From Acidobacterium sp. (lineage in GTDB: Bacteria; Acidobacteriota; Terriglobia; Terriglobales; Acidobacteriaceae): 50,753 nucleotides of DNA. The first letter of the stretch is position 1. Each line of letters begins with the position of its first letter. Positions 18,600 through 26,760 of the stretch are shown here, in pieces. Location of the stretch: the NCBI GenBank assembly GCA_027315385.1, contig DAHUYD010000073.1, positions 1-50,753 on the forward strand, in the 5' to 3' direction. Position numbers and translations under genes: made by a program. Below the pieces are notes generated by a model. That model had not been told where the DNA came from. It saw only the letters and a program-made list of their open reading frames with translations, and did not search any database.

Positions 18600-20915
18600 A
18601 TGGAGCGGCGATGGATGGTTCGGCTCTCAGTGTGTCTTGCACTTGGTGGGTTAGCGCACAGCGGATGGGGCCAGGACAGCCGGGCCGATTTCGACCGCGC
18701 GCTGAGCCTTCAGAAGACTTACAGTGCGCTCGTTCTGAACGAGCCGGATGCACCGGTATGGCTACACGGCGGCGATCGGGTGCTATACCGGAAAAGCGTC
18801 GCGGGCGGCCATACATTCGTGATCTACGACGCGTCGACACTGACTCAGGAGCCCGCCTTCGACCAGGGGAAAGTGGCAGCCGCGCTATCCGCAGCCAGCG
18901 GCGAGCACTATAGCGCCCTGACCCTGCCGTTTGGGCGATTCGAATTTCTCTCAGGCGGGTCGGCGATCGCTTTTGAGACGGAAGATGCGCGCTGGCGATG
19001 CGACCTGCATGCGTGGACCTGCACTAACCTGGGCCCGCTCTTCCTCATCCGGAACGGGATTGCCAACTACGGCTACGACGACACTCCGCGGGCGGAGAAC
19101 CACTTCGGCCGAACGCTGCCTTCACCCGACGGCAAATGGCTGGCCTACATTCAGAACTTCAACGTGCGGGTGCGATCGAAAGACGGCGCGCAAACCATTA
19201 ACCTGAGCATGGATGGCTCGCCGGATAACTACTATGCCTTTTCCACTATGGCCTGGTCGCCGGATTCGACACATCTGGCTGCTTATCGCATCCGGCCGGG
19301 TTACCGGCGCCTGGTTCACTATGTTAATCCGGTTCCGGGGGACCAGTTGCAGCCGACTTACTATGCCATGGTCTACCCTAAGCCGGGCGACGTTCTGGCC
19401 CTGCCGCAGCCGACACTCTTTGACGTCTCATCCGGGCGGGAGATTCCCGTAAGCAATGCCCTGTTTCCCAATCCATACTTCCTGACTCGTCCGGTCTGGT
19501 GGAAGGACAGCCGCGGGTTTACTTTCAACTACAACCAGCGCGGCCATCAGGTGTACCGGGTGATTGAGGTCGATCGTGCCGGTCATGCGCGCTCGCTGAT
19601 CACAGAGACGAGTTCCACATTTATTGACTACAGCCCCCTTCGGGATAACCAGTACGATAATGGCAGCATTTACCGTCATGACGTCAACGACGGGCAGGAG
19701 ATTATCTGGGCTTCGGAGCGCGACGGCTGGAAGCAACTCTATCTCTATAACGGCCGCACGGGGATGCTGGAAAACCAGATCACGAAAGGCCACTGGGTTG
19801 TGCGCGCCGTTAACTACGTGGACGACAAGAAGCGCGAAATCTGGTTCGAGGCAAGCGGAGTGAATCCCGGCGAGGATCCTTACTTCGTCCACCTCTACCG
19901 AATCAACTTCGACGGAAGTGACCTGACACCGCTGACTCCGGCTCCCGCGGATCACCACACTGTGTTTTCTCCCGACGGAAAGTACTACGTTGATCTGTGG
20001 TCACGCATCGATCTGGCTCCGGCGATGGCCATCTACCGAACTTCCGACAATCAGCAACTGGCAGTTATCGAGCGCGCAGATATCAGCAAACTGGTTGCCG
20101 CCGGGTGGCAACCGCCGACGGTTTTCAAGGCCAAAGGGCGCGATGGCGCTACGGATATCTGGGGCATCATCTATAAGCCGCATAACTTCGATCCGAGCAG
20201 GAAATACCCGGTTGTCGAAGATATCTATGCCGGCCCGCAGGGATCGTTTGTCCCAAAGAGCTTCACAACGCGGGTTGAGCCGCTCACCCAACTGGGGTTT
20301 GTCGTAGTGCAGATCGATGGGATGGGGACCAACAATCGCTCCCGGGCCTTTCATGACGTCACGTGGAAGAACCTCAAGGACGCCGGCTTTCCGGATCGCA
20401 TTCTGTGGCATCAAGCCGCGGCCGCGAAGTTTCCCTGGTACGATATCTCGCACGGAGTGGGCATCTTCGGCACATCGTCCGGCGGACAGAGCGCGCTTGG
20501 GGCATTGCTGTTTCACCCGGCTTTCTACACTGTCGCGGTCTCCAACAGCGGCTGCGATGACAACAGGATGGACAAGATCTGGTGGAACGAGCAGTGGATG
20601 GGGTGGCCGATCGGACCGCAGTACGCCGCATCCTCCAACGTAGATAACGCCTGGCGGCTGCGCGGGAAGCTGCTGATGTTTGTCGGGCTGCAGGACCACA
20701 ACGTGGATCCCTCTTCCACATTCCAGGTGGTCGATCATTTGATCCGCGCCAACAAGAACTTCAGCCTGGTAGTGGTTCCGGAGGCGGACCATGGGACGCG
20801 GGGCCCGTGGGCCTACTACACGGAACGCAGGACGGTGGACTTCTTTGTTCGGAACATGCTCCACGAGCAGCCGCCGGACTGGAACTCGGCCGCGGCGAAA
20901 CCGCCCACCGTTTAG
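18600..20915 (+). CDS. secreted S9-family (DPP IV/prolyl oligopeptidase-type) peptidase
   Basis: The 771-residue protein has a signal peptide (about 1-24, ending GWG), an N-terminal beta-propeller of the DPP IV type (about 60-480) and a C-terminal alpha/beta-hydrolase domain. The nucleophile is Ser626 in FGTSSGGQSA. The acid is the Asp of GLQDHNVDP and the histidine lies in EADHGTRG. S9B enzymes release dipeptides from oligopeptides, often after proline. AGGAG lies four bases before the ATG at 18600; an in-frame ATG at 18615 is an alternative start. It follows the TonB-dependent receptor and is probably co-transcribed with it, supplying or processing its ligand in the periplasm. Confidence 0.92.
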   Translation: MERRWMVRLSVCLALGGLAHSGWGQDSRADFDRALSLQKTYSALVLNEPDAPVWLHGGDRVLYRKSVAGGHTFVIYDASTLTQEPAFDQGKVAAALSAASGEHYSALTLPFGRFEFLSGGSAIAFETEDARWRCDLHAWTCTNLGPLFLIRNGIANYGYDDTPRAENHFGRTLPSPDGKWLAYIQNFNVRVRSKDGAQTINLSMDGSPDNYYAFSTMAWSPDSTHLAAYRIRPGYRRLVHYVNPVPGDQLQPTYYAMVYPKPGDVLALPQPTLFDVSSGREIPVSNALFPNPYFLTRPVWWKDSRGFTFNYNQRGHQVYRVIEVDRAGHARSLITETSSTFIDYSPLRDNQYDNGSIYRHDVNDGQEIIWASERDGWKQLYLYNGRTGMLENQITKGHWVVRAVNYVDDKKREIWFEASGVNPGEDPYFVHLYRINFDGSDLTPLTPAPADHHTVFSPDGKYYVDLWSRIDLAPAMAIYRTSDNQQLAVIERADISKLVAAGWQPPTVFKAKGRDGATDIWGIIYKPHNFDPSRKYPVVEDIYAGPQGSFVPKSFTTRVEPLTQLGFVVVQIDGMGTNNRSRAFHDVTWKNLKDAGFPDRILWHQAAAAKFPWYDISHGVGIFGTSSGGQSALGALLFHPAFYTVAVSNSGCDDNRMDKIWWNEQWMGWPIGPQYAASSNVDNAWRLRGKLLMFVGLQDHNVDPSSTFQVVDHLIRANKNFSLVVVPEADHGTRGPWAYYTERRTVDFFVRNMLHEQPPDWNSAAAKPPTV

Positions 20916-20935
20916 CCGTCAGCTACGGGAAGCAA

Positions 20936-20965
20936 GTGCGGAGGCCTGCTTGCCGGCCTCCGTAC
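20936..20965 (+). terminator. hairpin after the peptidase gene
   Basis: GTGCGGAGGCC (20936-20946) pairs with GGCCTCCGTAC (20955-20965) over 11 bp with one G-U pair, leaving an 8-base loop. It starts 20 bases after the peptidase stop. No U-run follows, as seen with other hairpins in this GC-rich window. It lies between two convergent operons and may end transcription from either side. Confidence 0.55.
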
Positions 20966-21096
20966 CTCATCCATCAACATATAGAGAGCCAGGCGCATGC
21001 TTGCCCCGCCCGTGCGGCCGCCGCAGCTCGGGGGACCGGCTTTGTCCGGCCCACTATGCCTGGGCGACGCCGGCCCCGCGAAAGCGATAAAAGCTT

Positions 21097-22416
21097 TTAG
21101 AAAATGAACCAGACAGCAGCGTAGACTGTGTTGTTGTCCGCCGCATTGCGGCCGGAACCGTCATAGTTGGCTCCGGAGCCGTTGAAGCGGCTGAAGCCGT
21201 TATAGGCAATGGTCAGATCGATGTTCTGGTCGGGCCAGTAGCTTCCCTGAAAGATGTAGCCGGCGGTATTCGGACTTCCGCTTCGGCTGCCCGTGACGGC
21301 AGCGGGGCTGTACAGCGCAGAGTCGGTGGTTCCGGCCATATTGAAGTACGAAGCGGTGACGTTATATTTGCTGCTCCAGTACCAGGTCGCATCCATGCGC
21401 CCAAGATCGAGGGTGTGATCGCGCATGGCCGCTCCGCCGGCCAGGTAGGTCGCATCGAGGCTGGAACTCTCGTGAATGTAAGTGCCGTGAACGCTGAGAG
21501 TATCCACCCCAAAGGGGCGCTCGTATGAAAAGTCGAATGAGGGATCGACGTAGCGATCCGCGGGACCGTTGACGGCGCCCGGGTAGGACCGCATGTAGAG
21601 ACCATAGGTACCGGCTTCAAGATAACCCTTGCCGATATATTGCTGCCAGGCAAAGCGCCAATAAGGCGCAACTCCGTCGACGTTATAGCTGAAGTTTGTT
21701 CCCGTTGCCGGGGCGGGTCCGCCCGCATGCTCGGATCGATACAACGAGATATCGCCGTAGAGATGATCGTTCCACATAGCATAGCCGCCAACACCGGCCA
21801 CGTCCTGCGCCAGGCCGCCGTCAATCACCGGACCCGCAACAGAGCCGGGGGTCTGATCGGCCGAGATGTAGGGATAGCCCCACGCGGGAGTACTGTTCCA
21901 GAGATCTTCGACGGTGGGGTTATTGTTGAGCGTCACGCCGTAGGTCAAATCTTTGCCATTCACCTTCATACTGTTGGCATAGCGAATGTCGGTATTGTCC
22001 ATTGTGAAGTGGTCGCTCTGGTGATCGTAGGTCGCCTGGGCCATGACGCCGAAGTGGGCGGCGATCTCCTCCGCAAGAAACAAACTGAACTGCTGGGGAA
22101 ACTCGGCTGTGCCGTTCTGGGTGCCGGGCTGCGCCTTGTTCAGCCGGGTATCCGATGCGATCAGCATGGCAGAGAGGGGCAGATTGCGCAGGAGGCGCAA
22201 GGTGCTTCCGTCGCCTATCGTGTTCTTCTTCGTATGGTCCACCAGTTCATAGGCATGCAGCTTAAACCAGCGTCCAAACGGGGTAAGTTCCGGCGGAGCG
22301 TAATGGCAGACGTTACAGGAGAGGCCGGTTTGGCGCGCGAAACTGGGGACTGCCCAGGCGGATGCGGCGTAACTGAGGACCACGAGAGGGGCGAGGAGTT
22401 TGACGACAGGTCGCAT
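21097..22416 (-). CDS. fused monoheme cytochrome c-porin (Cyc2-like outer-membrane protein)
   Basis: The 439-residue protein has a signal peptide cleaved near AWA-VP (about residue 22), then FARQTGLSCNVCH with a single c-type heme motif (Cys34, Cys37, His38) and LTPFGRWFKL. The rest alternates aromatic and polar residues as in an outer-membrane beta-barrel and ends in AAVWFIF with a terminal Phe. This layout, one heme plugged into the mouth of a barrel of about 400 residues, is that of the Cyc2 family of fused cytochrome-porins known from iron-oxidising bacteria. The family match is by eye and distant relatives of unknown role exist. GGAG precedes the ATG. It is the last gene of the Rieske/cytochrome b operon, 24 bases after it. 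Confidence 0.7.
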   Translation of the reverse strand: MRPVVKLLAPLVVLSYAASAWAVPSFARQTGLSCNVCHYAPPELTPFGRWFKLHAYELVDHTKKNTIGDGSTLRLLRNLPLSAMLIASDTRLNKAQPGTQNGTAEFPQQFSLFLAEEIAAHFGVMAQATYDHQSDHFTMDNTDIRYANSMKVNGKDLTYGVTLNNNPTVEDLWNSTPAWGYPYISADQTPGSVAGPVIDGGLAQDVAGVGGYAMWNDHLYGDISLYRSEHAGGPAPATGTNFSYNVDGVAPYWRFAWQQYIGKGYLEAGTYGLYMRSYPGAVNGPADRYVDPSFDFSYERPFGVDTLSVHGTYIHESSSLDATYLAGGAAMRDHTLDLGRMDATWYWSSKYNVTASYFNMAGTTDSALYSPAAVTGSRSGSPNTAGYIFQGSYWPDQNIDLTIAYNGFSRFNGSGANYDGSGRNAADNNTVYAAVWFIF

Positions 22417-22440
22417 AAGTGCTCCGTTGCAAAAGGCGAA

Positions 22441-25419
22441 TCAGCGGTTATAACGCAAAGCGCGAATGTAAGAGATGAGCGCCTTCAGGTCCGCCGGGTT
22501 GAGACTGACCGGCGGCATTCCGTGGGACTGCATTGCGCTGGAGGGATGCTCAAGCAGGTGCTGGATCATGTCCGGCGGAAGCTCGGAAGCCGTGGCCGTA
22601 AGCGAGGGCGCCGCGGCCGTACCCTCCATGCCGCCGCCTCCATGACACGTGGAACATCTGGCCTGGAAGTAGATTTCCCTGCCCTTTTGCTCTTCGGCGG
22701 TCAATTTGGGAGGAGGCGCGTGACGAGCGGGCGAAGGCTCTTCGGCACCAGTCGCAGTTGCAGAGGAGGGCTTGCGCAGTTGCGCGAGATAGGCGATGAG
22801 ATTTTCGATTTCAGGATCGGTGAAGGAAAAGGTGGGCATGCCGCCAGCTTTCATGCGGGCGTTCGGATGGCGAATGAGATCGGCCAGCTGCTGGTGGGAG
22901 TATTTGTTCGTAACTCCGATGAGGGAGACGGCAAGAGGCGTGCCAATTCCGTTGACGCCGTGGCAGGCAATGCAGCCGTGAGAGTTGAATATTTTCTCGC
23001 CGGCAGCGGCGGGCGCGGACAACTGAACAGCGGCGGATTCGACCTGTGGCTGCGAAGCCGGCACTGGCGCAGGCTGCTTTGCCGGCGCGGCTGAAGCTTC
23101 CGGTTGGGCCGCGGGCGCAGGCGATGAGGCGACTGGCTGCGATGGAAGAGCGAGGATGGGCAGTGGAGCTTCGTGCGCGGGCACAGGCAGAGAGTTCAGG
23201 TATGCCCAGAGCTGATGGGTCTGCCGAGCCGAGAGGCCCGCGGGGGGCATGCCCTTCGCAGTCATTTCCGGGAGCGGATGGTTGATGAGTACAGCGAAAG
23301 TCTGCTCCGGAAGCTGCCGGGAGATGCCCGCCAGTGCCGGGCCAATCTTAGTGCCCTGGGCCTGAGCGCCGTGACATGCCAAACATGCGTGCTGAGCGAA
23401 GAGAGCCTGGCCAGCGGCAATATCGGAAGGCGATGGGGCGTGCGACGAACTTGCGGCGGAGGGGGCCGCAGGGACCGCCTCCGGTGGAGGCGGCGGCGCG
23501 GGCTGACGCAGCGGAGGAACGTGCTGCGCGGAAGGCGCGGCCACTCGGGCAGGGGCGGGGAGGCTCCTGAGGAACGCCACGACCGCGTTGAGCTGATCCG
23601 GGGGCAGAGCAACGGGGACCATTCCTTTGGCCTGCATGGCCGGCGTCGGATGCTCAATGTGCATACGGATAACGGCCGGGGAAGTTCGGGCGGCCCATCC
23701 CGCCAGGGCGGGAGCGCGCGCGGTACCCTGAGCGGCGGGTCCGTGGCAGGCGAAGCATGCGTGGGCCTGAAATACCTGGTGGCCCTGGTCGATCAAACCA
23801 GAGCCAGCCGCGCTTTGTTCGGCCGACGCAGGTCCCGCGGGGCCTGGAGCGACCGATGCGGCAGCGTTCAAAGCTGCGGGGGCGGGGGCCGCATTTGCCG
23901 ATTCCGGCAGAGAGCTGCTTTCAGCAGCGACATTCTCGGCGGGAGTGCCCAGCGCGTCAAGATAAGCGACGAGTTGCCTGAGGTGGGGGGTAGAAAGATC
24001 CGGGACGGGCATTCCCGCCGATCGCATGGCCGGACTCGGATTCCGCAACAGTGCGACCAGAGCATCCGGCGCGAACTTTTTGCCGATGCCGACCAGGGAG
24101 GGGCCGATTGCGCCCCGCCCACGAGGTCCATGACAGCCGGAACAGCCATTGTCGGCGAAGAGGGCCTTGCCGCGGGCAACCGTTGGATTCGCGGAGGCCG
24201 GCTCGATCAGATTGATTGCGCCCGGAGCCTGCATGAACGGCTGGAACGGACTTTCGGTATAGGCCTTCTCCTCGGCAGCCTGCAGAATCAGTTGCCGGCG
24301 CACGGTGGGATCGTGCATGTCCTGATAACGGCTGAGACCGCCAAGATAGATAACGCCGAGAAGCACAAACGAGACGGCAAGGAGCGGAACGGGGCGACGC
24401 CAGGGACGACGCTCGAAACTTCTGTCAAGGAACGGCAGCAAAAAGAACAACAGGGCAAGGAGCGCGGGAATAACGACGATTCCGAGAACGGCCGTTGAAC
24501 CTTCCCAGAACTTCAGCCACTCGAACATCGGCAGGTAATACCATTCCGGACGCGGCAGATAATTGGCGGCCGCGGGGTTGGCACGGGGGCCTAGTTCCAC
24601 GGGACGAAAGTGCGCCAGGAATCCGAGGGCGGACATCAGAACCATCGCGAAGCCCATATCCATCAGGACCTGCTTTGGATAAAAGCTCTCCGGTGGAAGC
24701 TTCGGATCGATGGGATCTTCCCTGACCGGGCCGGCGGCACCGGCTTTCCGGAAAAGGTAAATATGCGTTGCGATGAAGGCGAAGATGCAACCCGGGATCA
24801 AGAACAGATGAGCAATATAGAAGCGGGACAGGGTGAGGGTTCCGATGGTATCGCCGCCACGCATAAGGCGGGCGATCCAGCCACCAACGAGGGGGACCTC
24901 GGAAACGATATTGGTTCCGACCGCGGTGGCGAAGTAGGCCTTCTGATCCCAGGGCAACAGGTAGCCGGTGAATGCCATCCCGAGGACCAGGAAGGCGAGC
25001 ACGCCGCCGGATATCCAGAGCAGTTCGCGGCGGCCTTTGTAGGCTCCGTAGAGAAAGGTCTGCAGGAAGTGGAGGGCAAGAACGATGACCATGGCGCTCG
25101 AGCCGTAATAGTGGAGACTTCGCAGGAAGTCTCCGGCAGCAACCTGCTTGGTGATGTAGGCCACGCTGACGTGGGCATTCTGCGCCGAGGGCACGTAATA
25201 TATGGCCAGACAGATCCCGGTGATGACCTGGGAGATAAATATAAAGAGCAGCCCGGAGCCGAAAATATAGGCCCAGCTGGCTCCTCCAGGGATGGGTTCG
25301 TCGAGCGAAACCTTCAGAATGAGGTTCAGGCCGGTCCTTTTCTCAATCCACCTGAGCAGTCGCCGAGCCCGCGTTTTGGGCATGGGGTCTGGAGTGCTGG
25401 AATTCATGCTTTCTCTCAC
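22441..25419 (-). CDS. cytochrome b6/subunit IV-type protein fused to five cytochrome c domains
   Basis: The 992-residue protein begins with a complete cytochrome b core. Heme b ligands are His103/His117 (13 residues between) and His204/His219 (14 between, the b6-type spacing). The quinol-site PEWY motif is at 291-294. About seven membrane segments leave the C-terminus in the periplasm. Five CxxCH domains follow at 426-430, 555-559, 679-683, 816-820 and 922-926, each with a likely distal Met (470, 600, 724, 861, 968), joined by Ala/Pro-rich linkers. One c domain is common in such fusions; five is unusual. It probably oxidises quinol with the upstream Rieske protein and passes electrons along its own heme chain. 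It starts at GTG (25419) or ATG (25407). Confidence 0.92.
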   Translation of the reverse strand: MRESMNSSTPDPMPKTRARRLLRWIEKRTGLNLILKVSLDEPIPGGASWAYIFGSGLLFIFISQVITGICLAIYYVPSAQNAHVSVAYITKQVAAGDFLRSLHYYGSSAMVIVLALHFLQTFLYGAYKGRRELLWISGGVLAFLVLGMAFTGYLLPWDQKAYFATAVGTNIVSEVPLVGGWIARLMRGGDTIGTLTLSRFYIAHLFLIPGCIFAFIATHIYLFRKAGAAGPVREDPIDPKLPPESFYPKQVLMDMGFAMVLMSALGFLAHFRPVELGPRANPAAANYLPRPEWYYLPMFEWLKFWEGSTAVLGIVVIPALLALLFFLLPFLDRSFERRPWRRPVPLLAVSFVLLGVIYLGGLSRYQDMHDPTVRRQLILQAAEEKAYTESPFQPFMQAPGAINLIEPASANPTVARGKALFADNGCSGCHGPRGRGAIGPSLVGIGKKFAPDALVALLRNPSPAMRSAGMPVPDLSTPHLRQLVAYLDALGTPAENVAAESSSLPESANAAPAPAALNAAASVAPGPAGPASAEQSAAGSGLIDQGHQVFQAHACFACHGPAAQGTARAPALAGWAARTSPAVIRMHIEHPTPAMQAKGMVPVALPPDQLNAVVAFLRSLPAPARVAAPSAQHVPPLRQPAPPPPPEAVPAAPSAASSSHAPSPSDIAAGQALFAQHACLACHGAQAQGTKIGPALAGISRQLPEQTFAVLINHPLPEMTAKGMPPAGLSARQTHQLWAYLNSLPVPAHEAPLPILALPSQPVASSPAPAAQPEASAAPAKQPAPVPASQPQVESAAVQLSAPAAAGEKIFNSHGCIACHGVNGIGTPLAVSLIGVTNKYSHQQLADLIRHPNARMKAGGMPTFSFTDPEIENLIAYLAQLRKPSSATATGAEEPSPARHAPPPKLTAEEQKGREIYFQARCSTCHGGGGMEGTAAAPSLTATASELPPDMIQHLLEHPSSAMQSHGMPPVSLNPADLKALISYIRALRYNR

Positions 25420-25428
25420 TGGTCCGCC

Positions 25429-25989
25429 TTAGCTGAGCTCTTCGCGATTTGGGACGTTTGCACGGAAGTATTCAAAGTGGACCAGCAGCTCTCCTGATTC
25501 CGCCTCGTTGGGAAGAGGGTCCATGCCGCGCGGGGCGGGACCCGATATGTGCTTGCCCTGGCTATTGAAGACGCTTCCGTGACACGGGCAGAAAAACCTG
25601 TCGCTGGACGCCTGCCAGGAGACGTTGCAGCCGAGGTGGGGACAAATGGACGAGAGGACCAGACATTTCCCGTTCGGCAGGCGCTGGACGTAAACGGATT
25701 CGGTGGTGACAACCTCTCGCCAGCCATCCAGCTGGCGGAAGGTGACGTCCTTTCGAACGGGCGGGCTGCCAATTGGAGGTAAGTGGTCGACGAGGCCGAC
25801 CTTCGACCATTTGGACCCGCGCTGTTTGGTATACAGGGGATAAAGCACGAAACGCAGAACAGGGGCAGCCAGCATCGCACCCATCCCCACGGTTCCCACT
25901 GAAAGAAGCGCGCCGAAAAAAGATCTGCGGCTGATTACGATAACTTCGCGGCCATGCTCGTCCTGAGGGGTCTTTCGATTGCTATCCAT
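25429..25989 (-). CDS. Rieske [2Fe-2S] protein of a bc-type complex
   Basis: The 186-residue protein has a twin-arginine-like anchor (SRRSFFGALLSVGTVGMGAML, about 20-40) and a Rieske fold. Cluster ligands are Cys116/His118 in CPHLGC and Cys134/His137 in CPCHGS; Cys121 and Cys136 are placed to form the usual disulfide. The frame is open to 26046, but the ATG at 25989 gives a normal Rieske N-terminus. The cytochrome b gene starts 10 bases downstream, so the two form the core of a quinol:cytochrome c oxidoreductase. A GCCGTG-TCA-CACGGC hairpin lies at 26015-26029, upstream of the start. Confidence 0.93.
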   Translation of the reverse strand: MDSNRKTPQDEHGREVIVISRRSFFGALLSVGTVGMGAMLAAPVLRFVLYPLYTKQRGSKWSKVGLVDHLPPIGSPPVRKDVTFRQLDGWREVVTTESVYVQRLPNGKCLVLSSICPHLGCNVSWQASSDRFFCPCHGSVFNSQGKHISGPAPRGMDPLPNEAESGELLVHFEYFRANVPNREELS

Positions 25990-26014
25990 GTCCGATATCC
26001 ATTCCTGTGGTTGT

Positions 26015-26029
26015 GCCGTGTCACACGGC
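26015..26029 (-). promoter_or_regulatory. palindrome upstream of the Rieske gene
   Basis: GCCGTG-TCA-CACGGC is a perfect 6+3+6 inverted repeat that ends 26 bases before the Rieske start codon. It could be a leader hairpin or an operator. A weak -10-like CATAAT lies about 60 bases further upstream on the minus strand, so a second promoter for the respiratory genes is possible. Confidence 0.35.
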
Positions 26030-26154
26030 GGACGCCGAGACGACAACGTGGCAGCCGCGTGGCGCTGGAGAATTTTTGCATTATGGGGCCCGGAATATGC
26101 CGACGGAAGTTTCCTGGGAGCGGAACGTCCGAGAGCTCAGGTTGTTCGAAACGA

Positions 26155-26520
26155 TCAGATACGAATGAGCACGAGAAGCAGGAGCCGGCGTCGGCCAGAA
26201 GCCTGGCGAACAGGGGCCCGGGGGTCAGCAGAATCGTGGACGCCCCCGCAGAACAAGATTACCGCGCCAGAGGCGGAATCGGCCTGCATCGGCTGTTCCA
26301 ACTCGTCCGCGGCGATGGCGGCGCGAGCAGACCTGAAGTGATGGACCGGGCGAGCGGGCATGGCCTGGACGTAATCCAGCGGCAGGGGCGGCTTGACACA
26401 GGGGGCCGCATCAGCGCGCGCAAAGCAACCCGTCGGCGAGCGAGGCGAATGAGGCAGTGCGACAACCCCGGGCGTCATTATGGCAAGCAAAGCGGTCAGC
26501 ACGCCGACGAGGAATCGCAT
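26155..26520 (-). CDS. small secreted protein of unknown function
   Basis: Not recognised. From the ATG at 26520 it encodes 121 residues beginning with a convincing signal peptide (RFLVGVLTALLAIMTPGVVA). A Pro/Ala/His-rich stretch with two isolated Cys near residues 32 and 41 follows, then a basic, Leu-rich end. There is no CxxCH motif. The frame is open to 26598, but that longer form would read through the CRP-like palindrome. It sits first in the apparent Rieske/cytochrome operon, 165 bases before the Rieske gene. It may be a genuine periplasmic partner or only a leader reading frame. Confidence 0.35.
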   Translation of the reverse strand: MRFLVGVLTALLAIMTPGVVALPHSPRSPTGCFARADAAPCVKPPLPLDYVQAMPARPVHHFRSARAAIAADELEQPMQADSASGAVILFCGGVHDSADPRAPVRQASGRRRLLLLVLIRI

Positions 26521-26553
26521 ACGAGAGGTTCGCAGTTGTAAAGTAGTACCGTC

Positions 26554-26569
26554 TGTGACAAATATCACA
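26554..26569. promoter_or_regulatory. perfect CRP-type palindrome
   Basis: TGTGA-CAAATA-TCACA matches the consensus of the CRP branch of the CRP/FNR family in all ten conserved bases. It lies in an AT-rich island (about 26521-26640), unlike the surrounding GC-rich DNA, 34 bases before the first start codon of the respiratory operon. A -10-like TATGAT occurs on the minus strand at 26618-26613, which would place the site downstream of the start point, as for a repressor. Activation from a closer start point is also possible. Confidence 0.6.
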
Positions 26570-26760
26570 TATGAATGGCGCTTTTCATCATCATCCAATA
26601 ATTGCCAATAGTATCATATACATGCATGATTCAATATTTGCCATCAGGAGGCCGGAAGACCCCGAGGCGGGGAGAAGTGCAGGCGAGACGGGACTGATGA
26701 GCGACGGTAATATCACCCCAGTTAACAGGCGAATGTAAAGGCAGCCGGGTGCCCGGGAGG

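Noticed and set aside
21087-21096. AAAAGCTTTT palindrome after the porin stop as a terminator
   Set aside because: The stem is only five A/T-rich pairs with no loop, too weak for a terminator.
21640-24498. Two long plus-strand frames opposite the cytochrome genes
   Set aside because: They are shadows of the Ala/Pro-rich linkers and heme domains on the other strand and encode low-complexity Arg/Gly-rich sequence.
25954-26541. Plus-strand coding frames opposite the Rieske leader and small secreted protein
   Set aside because: Arg/Ser-rich, no start signal, and antisense to the operon leader.
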